Positions 16,039-24,254 of a stretch of 50,447 bases of DNA are shown here, piece after piece. This stretch comes from Alitiscatomonas aceti. Its GTDB lineage: Bacteria > Bacillota > Clostridia > Lachnospirales > Lachnospiraceae. The stretch covers positions 1-50,447 of the forward strand of contig NZ_JAOQJF010000024.1 of assembly GCF_025567195.1 (NCBI RefSeq), in the 5' to 3' direction. The position numbers were made by a program, and so were the translations under genes. Positions within the stretch are counted from its first letter, which is position 1; every line of letters begins with the position of its first letter. Below the pieces are notes generated by a model that worked only from the letters and a program-made list of their open reading frames with translations, searched no databases and was not told the origin of the DNA.

Positions 16039-16612
16039 GGACCTGATCATGAAGTGGGACGGGAACCGGCAGTGTCTGCTGCCGGTCTGTGTGCCTCCAG
16101 GATACCGTCTGCGTACCTGGCGGGAAGGAGACCAGAAAAACTGGGCCAGGATCCAGAAGGAGGCCGGGGAGTTTGGGGACATGACACTGGAGCAGACAGA
16201 GGCATGGTTTTTACAGGAATATGGAGACAGGAAAGAAGAACTTTCCTTCCGATGCCTGTTTGCAGAAAGCATGGACGGAGAAACGGACGGAGTCTGCATG
16301 GCATGGACAGAGGCGGGAACGGATGGGAGCCTTATTCCCTCCCTTCACTGGCTGGCAGTGCGGGATGCAAAAAAAGGCCAGGGCATTGGAACTGCCCTGG
16401 TCCGAGAGGCCCTGCGGGTATTCGCGGGCCGGGGAGAGGTCCCGGTCTTTCTGCACACCCAGCCCTGGAGCTACGAGGCTGTTGGCCTGTATTTAAAGGC
16501 TGGTTTTTTCCTGTGCAGGAGCGAGACCTTTGGAACCCATAAAAATCAGTTTCAGGAGGGGATCCGGATCCTGGAGCAGTACCTGGAGGTGGACCCCAGG
16601 CTGTGCCGGTAG
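16013..16612 (+). CDS. GNAT-family N-acetyltransferase
   Basis: A 199-aa acyl-CoA-dependent acetyltransferase. The acetyl-CoA loop is LAVRDAKKGQGIGTALVREA near residues 118-137. A later segment, YEAVGLYLKAGF, is typical motif B. GGGAGG precedes the ATG, which overlaps the MATE stop by 26 bases. Last gene of the plus-strand operon; its substrate is unknown. It is followed closely by the end of a convergent gene, with no clear hairpin between them. Confidence 0.88.
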   Translation: MLDKSIPYKDLIMKWDGNRQCLLPVCVPPGYRLRTWREGDQKNWARIQKEAGEFGDMTLEQTEAWFLQEYGDRKEELSFRCLFAESMDGETDGVCMAWTEAGTDGSLIPSLHWLAVRDAKKGQGIGTALVREALRVFAGRGEVPVFLHTQPWSYEAVGLYLKAGFFLCRSETFGTHKNQFQEGIRILEQYLEVDPRLCR

Positions 16613-16633
16613 GCCGGATCCCTTTTTTTCGTT

Positions 16634-17749
16634 TTACTGGAGATCCTTATACGTCTGCCAGGCTGGCTTCTTTGTCCCGTCAGTGCCGATGAGACCGAAG
16701 GCGTAGTGGGCTCCCAGAAGAGAAGGCTCGTCGTGCATGCGGTTTAAGAAAAAGCCTTCCACATAAGGGTTGGCCTTGGCCGCCTGGTAGGCCTCGGCGA
16801 TGGACTGGGCCTGGAGCTCCAGGACCTGGCCGCCCCGCTCCGGAGAGTCGGAGGTGAAGCCCTGCTCGGAGAGGATCAGATGGCGGACCTTCCCCTCGGG
16901 AGAGAGCATATCCGGCTGCTGCATATAATCCGTGAGCACATGAAGGTTTTTCAGATTGATAATATACGTATCTGGGGTATCAAGTACGTGGATATCATCG
17001 GAAAATACAGGATCGGTGAAGGTCTCCGGATATGCGTGCCATGCGATTCCGTAGTCCGTATCCTTTAACAGGGCGTTGAGCCTGGGGAGCATGTCCATGA
17101 CGCCGTACTTAAAACCCTCCAACTGGCCGCAGTTCCAGCGGAAATCAAAGGGCATATACACCCGGGCCAGGGAATTGGAGGCCTTGATGGTGTCATACCA
17201 GGTACGGAAGGAGGTGGCATAGTTGGAGCAGTAGGTGTTAATGTCCATGGAGCCTAAGTAGTTCCATACCTGACCGTCGTTGACCTCGTTGCCGATGACC
17301 CAGTTGGATACCAGGTTCCCGAAATTGCTGGTCAGGATCCCAGCGGTGTCCCGGATGGCCTGGACGCCCTGCTCATTTAAGGTATTGAAGCCATAATAGC
17401 TGACTCCGGCCACAGGTGCGGATACAGGCAGCAGCTCCGGCTTATAGGCCGCTGCGTTCCAGTCGTTTAAAACGATCATGGTAACGGTGATCCCGGCATT
17501 GTCCATGGCCCGCAGGAAGCTTCCGTAAGCGTTCATCATATTAGGCTGGAAGGCCCAGGACATGGGAAAGTTGCAGACCACCTGGGAGGCTCCCACCTCC
17601 ACTACATCAGCTACCTCGCTTTCGCTGTTGATGAGCACGCCCTTTATATTAGACGGCTGACGGTAAAAATCCGCGTAGGCCGGCATCACAGAGCCCAGGC
17701 AGAGAACGGCCGCCGTCATAAAGGCGGTTAGTTTTTTCATAAGTCTCAT
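16634..17749 (-). CDS. secreted glycosidase-like protein, DUF5722-type
   Basis: A 371-aa exported protein. The signal peptide is about 27 residues, with the core LTAFMTAAVLCLGSVMPAYA before DFYRQPS. The rest looks like a TIM-barrel clan A glycosidase. WVIGNEVND places a Glu in the position of an acid/base residue after a strand, and HLILSEQGFTS places a second Glu as a possible nucleophile, with HAYPETFTDPVF between. I relate it to the DUF5722 family from memory of the pattern; no activity is known to me. It stands alone under its own good promoter. Confidence 0.7.
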   Translation of the reverse strand: MRLMKKLTAFMTAAVLCLGSVMPAYADFYRQPSNIKGVLINSESEVADVVEVGASQVVCNFPMSWAFQPNMMNAYGSFLRAMDNAGITVTMIVLNDWNAAAYKPELLPVSAPVAGVSYYGFNTLNEQGVQAIRDTAGILTSNFGNLVSNWVIGNEVNDGQVWNYLGSMDINTYCSNYATSFRTWYDTIKASNSLARVYMPFDFRWNCGQLEGFKYGVMDMLPRLNALLKDTDYGIAWHAYPETFTDPVFSDDIHVLDTPDTYIINLKNLHVLTDYMQQPDMLSPEGKVRHLILSEQGFTSDSPERGGQVLELQAQSIAEAYQAAKANPYVEGFFLNRMHDEPSLLGAHYAFGLIGTDGTKKPAWQTYKDLQ

Positions 17750-17778
17750 ATGGAATCCCCTTTCTTATTTATACTTAC

Positions 17779-17807
17779 AATATACCCCGGATCCCCATTT
17801 GTGTCAA
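17779..17807 (-). promoter_or_regulatory. promoter of the glycosidase-like gene
   Basis: Read on the minus strand, TTGACA (17807-17802), a 17-base spacer and TATATT (17784-17779) lie 30 bases before the start codon. Confidence 0.8.
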
Positions 17808-17891
17808 CTGGGGATGAGGAAGCCGCTGTATGGAAAGCTCCAGCTCTCATTTTTTCATTAGTTTATAGATATCTGTGCCAGGAAAAACATT

Positions 17892-17918
17892 TTGCCGCTT
17901 CTGGAGTTGTGCTATAAT
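17892..17918 (+). promoter_or_regulatory. possible grpB promoter
   Basis: A perfect TATAAT at 17913-17918 has only TTGCCG at 17892-17897 upstream, with a short 15-base spacer. The rest of the 235-base divergent gap (17750-17984) holds nothing else I recognise. Confidence 0.5.
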
Positions 17919-17984
17919 AAAACCGAAATCACAGCAGATCGGGAAATAGAAGAAAGCCAGACTGGAATTCATGGAGGTTAAGGT

Positions 17985-18533
17985 ATGATGACAGGGTTGA
18001 AGCGGGGGACGGTGAAATTAATACCTCATCAGGAAGAATGGGATCAGAATGCAAAAGAAATGATCGGGATCTTATTTGAACTTTTAAACGATGCGGCCAT
18101 TGATATCCAGCATGTTGGAAGTACCGCCATTCAGAGCATACATGCAAAACCCATTATTGATATCGCAGTCGGCGTTGGAGAATTGAATGATATTTTGCCG
18201 TATATTGAATTATTAAAACAGCACGGTATTATTTACCGGGGAGAGGATGTTAAAGGGCAGATGCTGTTTGTGATGGGGGATTTTCAAAATGATACGCGAA
18301 CCCACCATATCCATGTAGTTAAGTGGCGTGAAATGGAATGGAATCATTACATCAGCTTTAGGGACTATCTGAACACTTATCCGGAAAAAGCAATGATATA
18401 TGACGAATGTAAGAAAAAATTAGCGGCACAGTTCCCAGATGACCGGAAAAGTTATACTGAGGGCAAGCAGGGACTGATTGAGTGTTTATTAAGGGAAGCA
18501 GATAGATGGAAATCTGGAGCCCCAGTATCATAA
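17985..18533 (+). CDS. GrpB/UPF0157 nucleotidyltransferase-fold protein
   Basis: The 182-aa protein has the GrpB-family core IQHVGSTAIQSIHAKPIIDI at about residues 41-60. This places the conserved GST turn and the acidic residue of a nucleotidyltransferase fold. The family's biochemical role is not settled; members often appear as stray accessory genes, sometimes fused to kinases or acetyltransferases. GGAGG lies before the ATG. Codon use is more AT-rich than in neighbouring operons, as in the next two genes, which suggests they were acquired. Confidence 0.9.
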   Translation: MMTGLKRGTVKLIPHQEEWDQNAKEMIGILFELLNDAAIDIQHVGSTAIQSIHAKPIIDIAVGVGELNDILPYIELLKQHGIIYRGEDVKGQMLFVMGDFQNDTRTHHIHVVKWREMEWNHYISFRDYLNTYPEKAMIYDECKKKLAAQFPDDRKSYTEGKQGLIECLLREADRWKSGAPVS

Positions 18534-18576
18534 CAGCCAGACTCTGAAGCGCTGGTTTCGGAATGAAGGATGCCCC

Positions 18577-18586
18577 GGGGGGGGGG
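18577..18586 (+). repeat. G10 homopolymer at a ribosome-binding site
   Basis: Ten consecutive G bases follow CCCC and run into AGATAAGGA before the ATG at 18596. The tract overlaps the only Shine-Dalgarno-like sequence of the GyrI-like gene, so length changes by slippage would alter the site and its spacing. Confidence 0.8.
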
Positions 18587-18595
18587 AGATAAGGA

Positions 18596-19051
18596 ATGGT
18601 TAAGGTGATAAAGGAAAAATTTGTTGTCATTGGAAAAGAGGGATCAACATCAGACGGCGACGGCTTTATCCAGAAACTGTGGTATGACGCAGACAGCCAT
18701 TTTAGTGAAATCGCGCATCTGGCAAAGAGAGACGCAAAAGGAAGTATTGTGGGGATATGGGGTGCCATGTCGGATAGTTCCCGTTCATTTAAACCGTGGG
18801 AGGACGGCTTCCGTAAAGGCCTGTATCTGGCGGGAGTGGAGTGTGACGATCATGCGGAAGCACCTGATGGCTGGACGAAATGGATAGTACCTGGTTATGA
18901 ATATATGGTCGCGGAAAATCATAAGGGAGCGTTTGAAAAAATCATCAGACAGATGAGCGAGGATGGGATTTCTCTGGCTGGAGCTGTTCATGATTACACT
19001 GACCCTGCAACGGGAAAGAGCTATCTGTATTTTCCCATAAGAGAAGTTTAA
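18596..19051 (+). CDS. GyrI-like small-molecule-binding protein
   Basis: A 151-aa single-domain protein of the GyrI-like/AraC effector-binding fold, with no DNA-binding domain attached. Characteristic elements are the WYDADSHFSEI segment, GIWGAMSD, the central YLAGVECDDHAEAPDGWTKW strand-loop, VPGYEYMV, and the closing YLYFPIREV. Members bind or hydrolyse small hydrophobic compounds or bind other proteins. Its start lies just after a G10 tract, so its expression may vary. It follows GrpB by 62 bases. Confidence 0.85.
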   Translation: MVKVIKEKFVVIGKEGSTSDGDGFIQKLWYDADSHFSEIAHLAKRDAKGSIVGIWGAMSDSSRSFKPWEDGFRKGLYLAGVECDDHAEAPDGWTKWIVPGYEYMVAENHKGAFEKIIRQMSEDGISLAGAVHDYTDPATGKSYLYFPIREV

Positions 19052-19139
19052 TAGATCCAGGAAAGCTGCCTTTAGCGCAAGATGGCTTTGGATCTTTGAA
19101 GAGTTGGCGGCAGGGAATTATAAAAAGAAGGGGTAGAGT

Positions 19140-20213
19140 GTGGGTGAATTTATGAAATTTGAAATGTTAGCAGACAGTATAAAAGAAATAAATGTAAAAG
19201 CCGGTAATATTGCGAAATGTGCGGTGAATCAGTTGATGACGCTTAGAAACTGGGCGATTGGATATTATATTGTTGAATATGAACAAGGGGGAAGTGACAG
19301 GGCATCGTATGGCACACGGCTACTTAAAAATTTAGAAGAACAGATTTCTGAAAAAGGGATGAATTCTACATTGTTTAAGTGGTGCCGCCAGTTTTATCTT
19401 TTGTATCCCCAAATTGGTGCAGCAGTGTCACATCAATTTGGACTGCCATATTTTGAAAAAAGTGCGACAGCGTCGCACCAATTCGAGACAAAGCCTGAAT
19501 TACTGCTTAATAACCTGTCCTTTTCGCATATAAGAGAGCTGCTGGTAATTGCAGATGATTTTGAGAGATTCTTTTATGAAACAGAGTGTATAAAGTGTAA
19601 CTGGACTGTGAGAGAACTTCGCAGGCAGATAAAGACTAATCTGTATATAAGAGCTGGAATCAGTAAAAAGCCTGAATTGTTATTACAGGAAACGATGGGA
19701 CACCCGGATAGTACCATGCTTACGATTAAAGATCCATTTACCTTTGAATTTCTTGGTCTAAATGCCAGAGACGCTGTAAGCGAATCGGATCTGGAACAGG
19801 CGCTTATGGATCATTTACAGGAATTCATGCTGGAACTTGGGCAGGGATTTTGTTTCGAGGCGAGACAAAAACGTATTATTATTGATGATAAATATTACTT
19901 TGTGGATCTTGTTTTTTATAACCGGCTACTGCATTGTAATGTGATCATTGAACTTAAAAATGATGAATTTAAGCATGAGGATTTAGGGCAGCTAAATGCC
20001 TATGTTGGTTATTATAAAAAGAATGAAATGTCAGAAGGCGATAATCCGCCAGTGGGGATTTTGCTTTGTACAGATAAGGGAGCGCAGATGGTTGAGTATG
20101 CCTTATCGGGAATGGATAACCAGCTATTTGTATCTACCTATATGCTGCACTTACCGGACAAGAAAACGTTAGAAGAATTTATGAGAAAAGAAATGAGAGA
20201 GATGGGAATATAA
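19140..20213 (+). CDS. DUF1016/YhcG PDDEXK nuclease-domain protein
   Basis: A 357-aa protein with the YhcG layout. The N-terminal DUF1016_N helical domain (LRNWAIGYYIVEYEQGGSDRASYGTRLL, FKWCRQFYLLYP) runs to about residue 190, and a C-terminal PDDEXK nuclease domain follows. The nuclease core is visible: FVDLVFYN gives the Asp, VIIELKND gives the ExK, then GQLNAYVGYY. The start is GTG 19140, after AAGGGG; ATG 19152 is an alternative. Family members are linked to DNA recombination, restriction systems or competence, but none of those partners is nearby. Its base composition is clearly more AT-rich than its surroundings. Confidence 0.9.
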   Translation: MGEFMKFEMLADSIKEINVKAGNIAKCAVNQLMTLRNWAIGYYIVEYEQGGSDRASYGTRLLKNLEEQISEKGMNSTLFKWCRQFYLLYPQIGAAVSHQFGLPYFEKSATASHQFETKPELLLNNLSFSHIRELLVIADDFERFFYETECIKCNWTVRELRRQIKTNLYIRAGISKKPELLLQETMGHPDSTMLTIKDPFTFEFLGLNARDAVSESDLEQALMDHLQEFMLELGQGFCFEARQKRIIIDDKYYFVDLVFYNRLLHCNVIIELKNDEFKHEDLGQLNAYVGYYKKNEMSEGDNPPVGILLCTDKGAQMVEYALSGMDNQLFVSTYMLHLPDKKTLEEFMRKEMREMGI

Positions 20214-20270
20214 AAAGCACGAAAAACAAGCGGCCACGAATGACAGATCCAGCCGGCCAGTCCCCCATCC

Positions 20271-21188
20271 TTAAAACGGGGACTGGTCCTTCCCGCTGTC
20301 CTCCAGGTAATGGATCATGTCCTGGAATTCGTCCTTGTACCTGCGGGAGGAGGCGGTGGGATTGGAGCGGAGGACGGAGCGCAGGAATTTCCTCCGGTGT
20401 TCCCGGATGGCTGCCAGGGAGGCCTCCTTTTCCTTTAAAAGCTCCAGAAGCTGGGATTCGGATTTTCCCCGGAGCCCTTCCAGCCGGTTTCCGGTCCTGG
20501 AACGAAGCTCCTCCAGCCGCGCCTCCAGGTCCGCCCGTCTTCCAGCCAGCCGCGTCTCCAGGTCTGTCCGGGTCTCATGGAGACGGTCCTCTGCATCCAT
20601 CCGTAAAAGTGCCGTCTGGACCCGGAGGATATCCAGATCCTGGCGCAGCTTCCGGGCGGCCTCCAGGGATCTGCCGAAGGCCAGAGCCTCTCTGGTGCAG
20701 ACAATGGCATCAGCGGTGAAGACAACGGTCACTACGGCTACAAAAAGAATATCCCACATGACGGGCAGGGAAAGGACGGCCCGTTCAATGGGCTTGTGGA
20801 TCACATGGGTCATAAAAATAGTCAGAAAGCCCCAGGCAATGGACGAGCTCAGGCAGATATAGCCATGGAGATTGAATTTCTGATTGCTGTAATCCCAGTA
20901 ACGGACCTTAAAGAGCTGCTCCATGGCCCAGCCAGTGACATATTCCAGGATAGTCGCTCCGATAACGCCGGAAACCCAGGTGAGGAGCAGGCTGTCCTGG
21001 AACGGCTCCGACACCACCAGCATCATCACCGCCCCGCTGCCGTACAGGGGAAGCATGGGGATCCGTAGAAAGCCCCGGTTCACAAACCGGCGTTTTAAAA
21101 TGGAGACGTAAGAGGATTCAAAGATCCAGCCAAAAAAGCAGTATAGATAAAAAAAGGTAAGCCATTGATACCAGGTATAAACGTGCAT
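20271..21188 (-). CDS. CmpB-type membrane protein with coiled coil
   Basis: A 305-aa protein of the 'putative ABC transporter permease' family (ABC_trans_CmpB). ATG 21188 has AGGAGGG in front; the upstream extension is not needed. Residues 1-165 hold about five membrane helices, with the family start YLYCFFGWIFESSYVSI, the NRGFLRIPMLPLYG loop and LEYVTGW. Residues 175-285 are a long charged coiled coil with repeated LE-R heptads (DLETRLAGRRADLEARLEEL). Despite the name, no transport activity is established. The stop codon lies inside a GC-rich hairpin that may end the transcript. Confidence 0.85.
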   Translation of the reverse strand: MHVYTWYQWLTFFYLYCFFGWIFESSYVSILKRRFVNRGFLRIPMLPLYGSGAVMMLVVSEPFQDSLLLTWVSGVIGATILEYVTGWAMEQLFKVRYWDYSNQKFNLHGYICLSSSIAWGFLTIFMTHVIHKPIERAVLSLPVMWDILFVAVVTVVFTADAIVCTREALAFGRSLEAARKLRQDLDILRVQTALLRMDAEDRLHETRTDLETRLAGRRADLEARLEELRSRTGNRLEGLRGKSESQLLELLKEKEASLAAIREHRRKFLRSVLRSNPTASSRRYKDEFQDMIHYLEDSGKDQSPF

Positions 21189-21223
21189 GATGTCCCTCCT
21201 TGAGATGTGTGAAAAGTAAGATA

Positions 21224-21252
21224 ATGATACGGCAGAACAGGGACTTTTGCAA
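21224..21252 (-). promoter_or_regulatory. promoter of the CmpB-type gene
   Basis: On the minus strand, TTGCAA (21252-21247), a 17-base spacer and TATCAT (21229-21224) precede the gene by about 35 bases. Confidence 0.65.
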
Positions 21253-21279
21253 GGAAAATCGTTTCCCGGCCGCAGCGGC

Positions 21280-21308
21280 TTGTTTTTGCGGCTGGCAGCG
21301 GGTATAAT
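21280..21308 (+). promoter_or_regulatory. recQ promoter
   Basis: TTGTTT (21280-21285), 17 bases, then TATAAT (21303-21308), back to back with the minus-strand promoter of the divergent gene. Confidence 0.7.
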
Positions 21309-21362
21309 GGAAATTAAGATCAAGAAAAAGAAGGACAGAAAACATATATATAAGGAACATTC

Positions 21363-23219
21363 ATGAATAAATACGAAATTTTGAAAACATATTTTGGCTA
21401 CGATTCCTTCCGGGGAGCGCAGGAGATCCTGATCGACCAGATCCTGTCCGGAAGGGACGTGCTGGGGATCATGCCCACGGGAGCGGGCAAGTCTCTCTGC
21501 TATCAGATCCCGGCTCTGATGCTGGATGGGATCACCCTGGTGATATCGCCCCTGATCTCCTTAATGAAGGACCAGGTGGGGAGCCTGAACCAGGCCGGGA
21601 TCCATGCAGCGTACCTGAACAGTTCTCTTACTCCGGGCCAGTACCGGAAGGCCCTGTCCTATGCCAGACAGGGAAGATATCCCATCATCTATGTGGCCCC
21701 GGAACGGCTTTTAACGCCGGAGTTCCTGGATTTTGCCAGAAATGCGCGGATCTCCATGGTGGCGGTGGATGAGGCCCACTGCGTTTCCCAGTGGGGACAG
21801 GACTTCCGACCCGGCTATTTACGGATCGCGGACTTTATCCGGGAGCTTCCGGCGCGGCCTGTGGTCAGCGCCTTTACGGCCACGGCCACCAGGGAGGTGC
21901 GGGACGATATCCTGGAGCTTCTGGACCTTCGGGATCCTGCGGTCACGTCCACTGGATTTGACCGGGGAAATCTGTATTTTGCAGTGGAGACGCCCAGAGA
22001 CCGGTACGGAGCGGTGAAAGGCTATATAGAAGAGCATTCTGGTGAAAGCGGCATCGTCTATTGCCTGACCAGAAAACAGGTGGACGAAGTGTGCGGCCAT
22101 CTGATCCGGGACGGCTTTCCTGCCACCCGCTACCACGCGGGCCTGTCTGACGAGGAGCGGAGGAAAAACCAGGAGGATTTTATTTACGACCGCGCACCTC
22201 TCATGGTGGCCACCAACGCCTTTGGAATGGGCATCGATAAATCTAATGTCCGGTTTGTGCTCCATTACGGAATGCCAAAGAACATAGAAAGCTATTACCA
22301 GGAGGCAGGCCGGGCCGGCCGGGACGGGGAACCGGCGGAATGCATCCTGTATTACAGCGGCCAGGATGTGATCACCAACCGGCTGTTCATTGAGAACAAC
22401 CGGGACAATCTGGAGCTGGACCCGGAAACGGCGGAGCTTGTCCGGGGAAGGGACCTGGACCGGTTAAAGAAAATGACCTTCTACTGCTGTACCAACGAAT
22501 GTCTCCGGGATTATATCCTGCGGTATTTCGGGGAATACGGGTCCAATTACTGCGGAAACTGCGCCAACTGCCGGAAGGAGTTTGAAACGGCGGAGGTGAC
22601 GGAGGCAGCCAGGATCATGATCGGCTGTGTAAAGGCCTGCGGGCAGAGATACGGGATCAACGTGATCCTGGATACGGTCCGGGGAGCGGAGACAGAAAAA
22701 CTGCGCCAGTACCGGATGACGGAAAATCCCTGTTTTGGAAGTCTTTCCAGAGTGCCGGCATACCGGCTGCGCCAGATCATGAACCATCTTCTGCTGAACG
22801 GATATCTGGAGACCACAGACGGCAGCTATTCTGTGGTAAAGCTCACAGAAAGATCAGAGGACGTGCTCTGCGGCGCAGAGACCGTGACCATGAAGATGGC
22901 AAAAGAGCCGGAGCGGCGGCCTGGGAAGGCCCGGGAGGCGAAAAAGAAAAAGCCAGTCCTGGCCTCCGGCCTGCGGGAGGGGGACGAGCCCATGTTTGAA
23001 AAGCTCCGTTCCCTGCGGGCGGCCATTGCCAGAGAAGAAAAGGTACCTCCGTACATTGTCTTTTCTGACAAGACTCTGGTCCACATGTGTATTGTCCGTC
23101 CATCGGATAAGGCGGAAATGCTGACAGTCACTGGCGTAGGTGAGTTTAAGTACCAGAAGTACGGAGAGAGGTTCCTGGAGTGTGTAAGGGAGGCGGGAAA
23201 ATGGAACTCTACCAGTTAA
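21363..23219 (+). CDS. recQ: ATP-dependent DNA helicase RecQ
   Basis: A 618-aa SF2 helicase for DNA repair and recombination. Walker A MPTGAGKS is near residue 38, followed by AVDEAHCVSQWGQDFRP (DEAH plus the RecQ aromatic loop) and SAFTATAT. In the second lobe are ATNAFGMGIDKSNVRFV and QEAGRAGRDG. The RecQ zinc domain has CCTNECLRDYILRYFG followed by YCGNCANC. The C-terminal HRDC domain (FEKLRSLRAAIAREEKVPPYIVFSDKTL) is complete. The LysR gene begins inside its last 19 bases, so the two are coupled. Confidence 0.97.
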   Translation: MNKYEILKTYFGYDSFRGAQEILIDQILSGRDVLGIMPTGAGKSLCYQIPALMLDGITLVISPLISLMKDQVGSLNQAGIHAAYLNSSLTPGQYRKALSYARQGRYPIIYVAPERLLTPEFLDFARNARISMVAVDEAHCVSQWGQDFRPGYLRIADFIRELPARPVVSAFTATATREVRDDILELLDLRDPAVTSTGFDRGNLYFAVETPRDRYGAVKGYIEEHSGESGIVYCLTRKQVDEVCGHLIRDGFPATRYHAGLSDEERRKNQEDFIYDRAPLMVATNAFGMGIDKSNVRFVLHYGMPKNIESYYQEAGRAGRDGEPAECILYYSGQDVITNRLFIENNRDNLELDPETAELVRGRDLDRLKKMTFYCCTNECLRDYILRYFGEYGSNYCGNCANCRKEFETAEVTEAARIMIGCVKACGQRYGINVILDTVRGAETEKLRQYRMTENPCFGSLSRVPAYRLRQIMNHLLLNGYLETTDGSYSVVKLTERSEDVLCGAETVTMKMAKEPERRPGKAREAKKKKPVLASGLREGDEPMFEKLRSLRAAIAREEKVPPYIVFSDKTLVHMCIVRPSDKAEMLTVTGVGEFKYQKYGERFLECVREAGKWNSTS

Positions 23220-24061
23220 AATACTTTCTGTATGCGGCAAAATATGAAAATATCTCCAAGGCGGCCCAGGCACTCCGGGTCTCCCAGCCCTCCATCAGCC
23301 GGGCGGTGGCGTCCCTGGAAAAGGAGCTGCAGGTGGAGCTGTTCGAGCGCCAGGGGAAGCGGATCCTCCTGACCCGGGCAGGACTGACCTTCCGGGAGCA
23401 GATCTCCCCCATTTTGTGGAAGCTGGAGGGGCTGGGAGACGAGATGAAAAAGGTGCAGAAGGGCGGGGATACGATACGTCTTAATGCTATGTCGGTGGTG
23501 CCGCTCCTTTCCGGTATCATAAAAAAGTTCCGGGAGGAGGAGCCGGATGCGGCCTTTGTGGTGATAGACCAGAAGGAGAGCACAGACTGGCATCTGTGTA
23601 TTTTAAGCGTTGGTCCCGGCATGTCCTACCAGGATGGCCATGAACTTTTGTCAGAGGAGGTCTTTCTTGGAGCATCGTCTGGAACCTGGCTGGGTGAAAA
23701 GGATGAGATTTCTTTGAGGGATGTGAATAATGAGAATTTTATCCTGTTGCCCCGGGGGAGAGTTTTAAGGAACCTGGCGGACACACGGTTTCGGGAGCAT
23801 CATTTTATTCCACAGTTTTCCATGGAGTGCAATAATACCCATCTGGTGAGGAGTCTGGTCAGTGATCAGGTGGGAATCACCCTGTGGCCGGAATATTCCT
23901 GGGGAAAACGGCCGGATGTACATATGGTGAGGATTACCGAACCAGGCTTTAACCGTTCCGTATTTCTTCTGCGGCAGAAAAGTGGAGAAATACCGCCGGT
24001 GGCAGAGCGGTTTGCCCAGTTTGTAGAGGACTATATGAGAACACTGGAGCATGAAAAATAA
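23201..24061 (+). CDS. LysR-family transcriptional regulator
   Basis: The ATG at 23201 follows GGGAGG and gives the standard LysR start MELYQLKYFLYAAKYENISK. Residues 1-60 form the winged helix-turn-helix (AAQALRVSQPSISRAVASLEKEL). The effector-binding domain from about residue 90 is complete but rather diverged. At about 286 aa it is full length. It is translationally coupled to recQ, an unrelated gene, while the transporter cluster starts after a terminator 200 bases downstream. The latter is its most likely target, though that is inference. Confidence 0.92.
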   Translation: MELYQLKYFLYAAKYENISKAAQALRVSQPSISRAVASLEKELQVELFERQGKRILLTRAGLTFREQISPILWKLEGLGDEMKKVQKGGDTIRLNAMSVVPLLSGIIKKFREEEPDAAFVVIDQKESTDWHLCILSVGPGMSYQDGHELLSEEVFLGASSGTWLGEKDEISLRDVNNENFILLPRGRVLRNLADTRFREHHFIPQFSMECNNTHLVRSLVSDQVGITLWPEYSWGKRPDVHMVRITEPGFNRSVFLLRQKSGEIPPVAERFAQFVEDYMRTLEHEK

Positions 24062-24076
24062 TGCACATTAGGAAGC

Positions 24077-24105
24077 GGCCCTGGAAACAGGGCTGTTTTT
24101 ATTTT
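24077..24105 (+). terminator. terminator after lysR
   Basis: GGCCCTG, a GAAA loop and CAGGGCTG form a short stable hairpin followed by TTTTTATTTTATTTC. Confidence 0.85.
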
Positions 24106-24155
24106 ATTTCTTTTTCCTTATTCATTTTACACATATAGAGCATGCGAATTGTATA

Positions 24156-24185
24156 TTGGACAATAATAAGTGGAATATGTATAAT
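24156..24185 (+). promoter_or_regulatory. promoter of the hydrolase/oligopeptide operon
   Basis: TTGGAC (24156-24161), an 18-base spacer and TATAAT (24180-24185), in an AT-rich region without other features. The leader is about 60 bases. Confidence 0.7.
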
Positions 24186-24254
24186 ATGCTTAAATAATTG
24201 ATGGTAAAACGATAAAAATTGTGAAAATTAACACAATAATGGAGGTGAGAGGAA

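Noticed and set aside
18596..20213. A restriction-modification or other named defence system
   Set aside because: A lone YhcG nuclease and a GyrI-like protein without methylase, specificity subunit or helicase do not make a recognisable system.
20317..20862. Plus-strand Ser/Arg-rich frame over the coiled-coil gene
   Set aside because: It is the mirror of repetitive coiled-coil codons on the minus strand.
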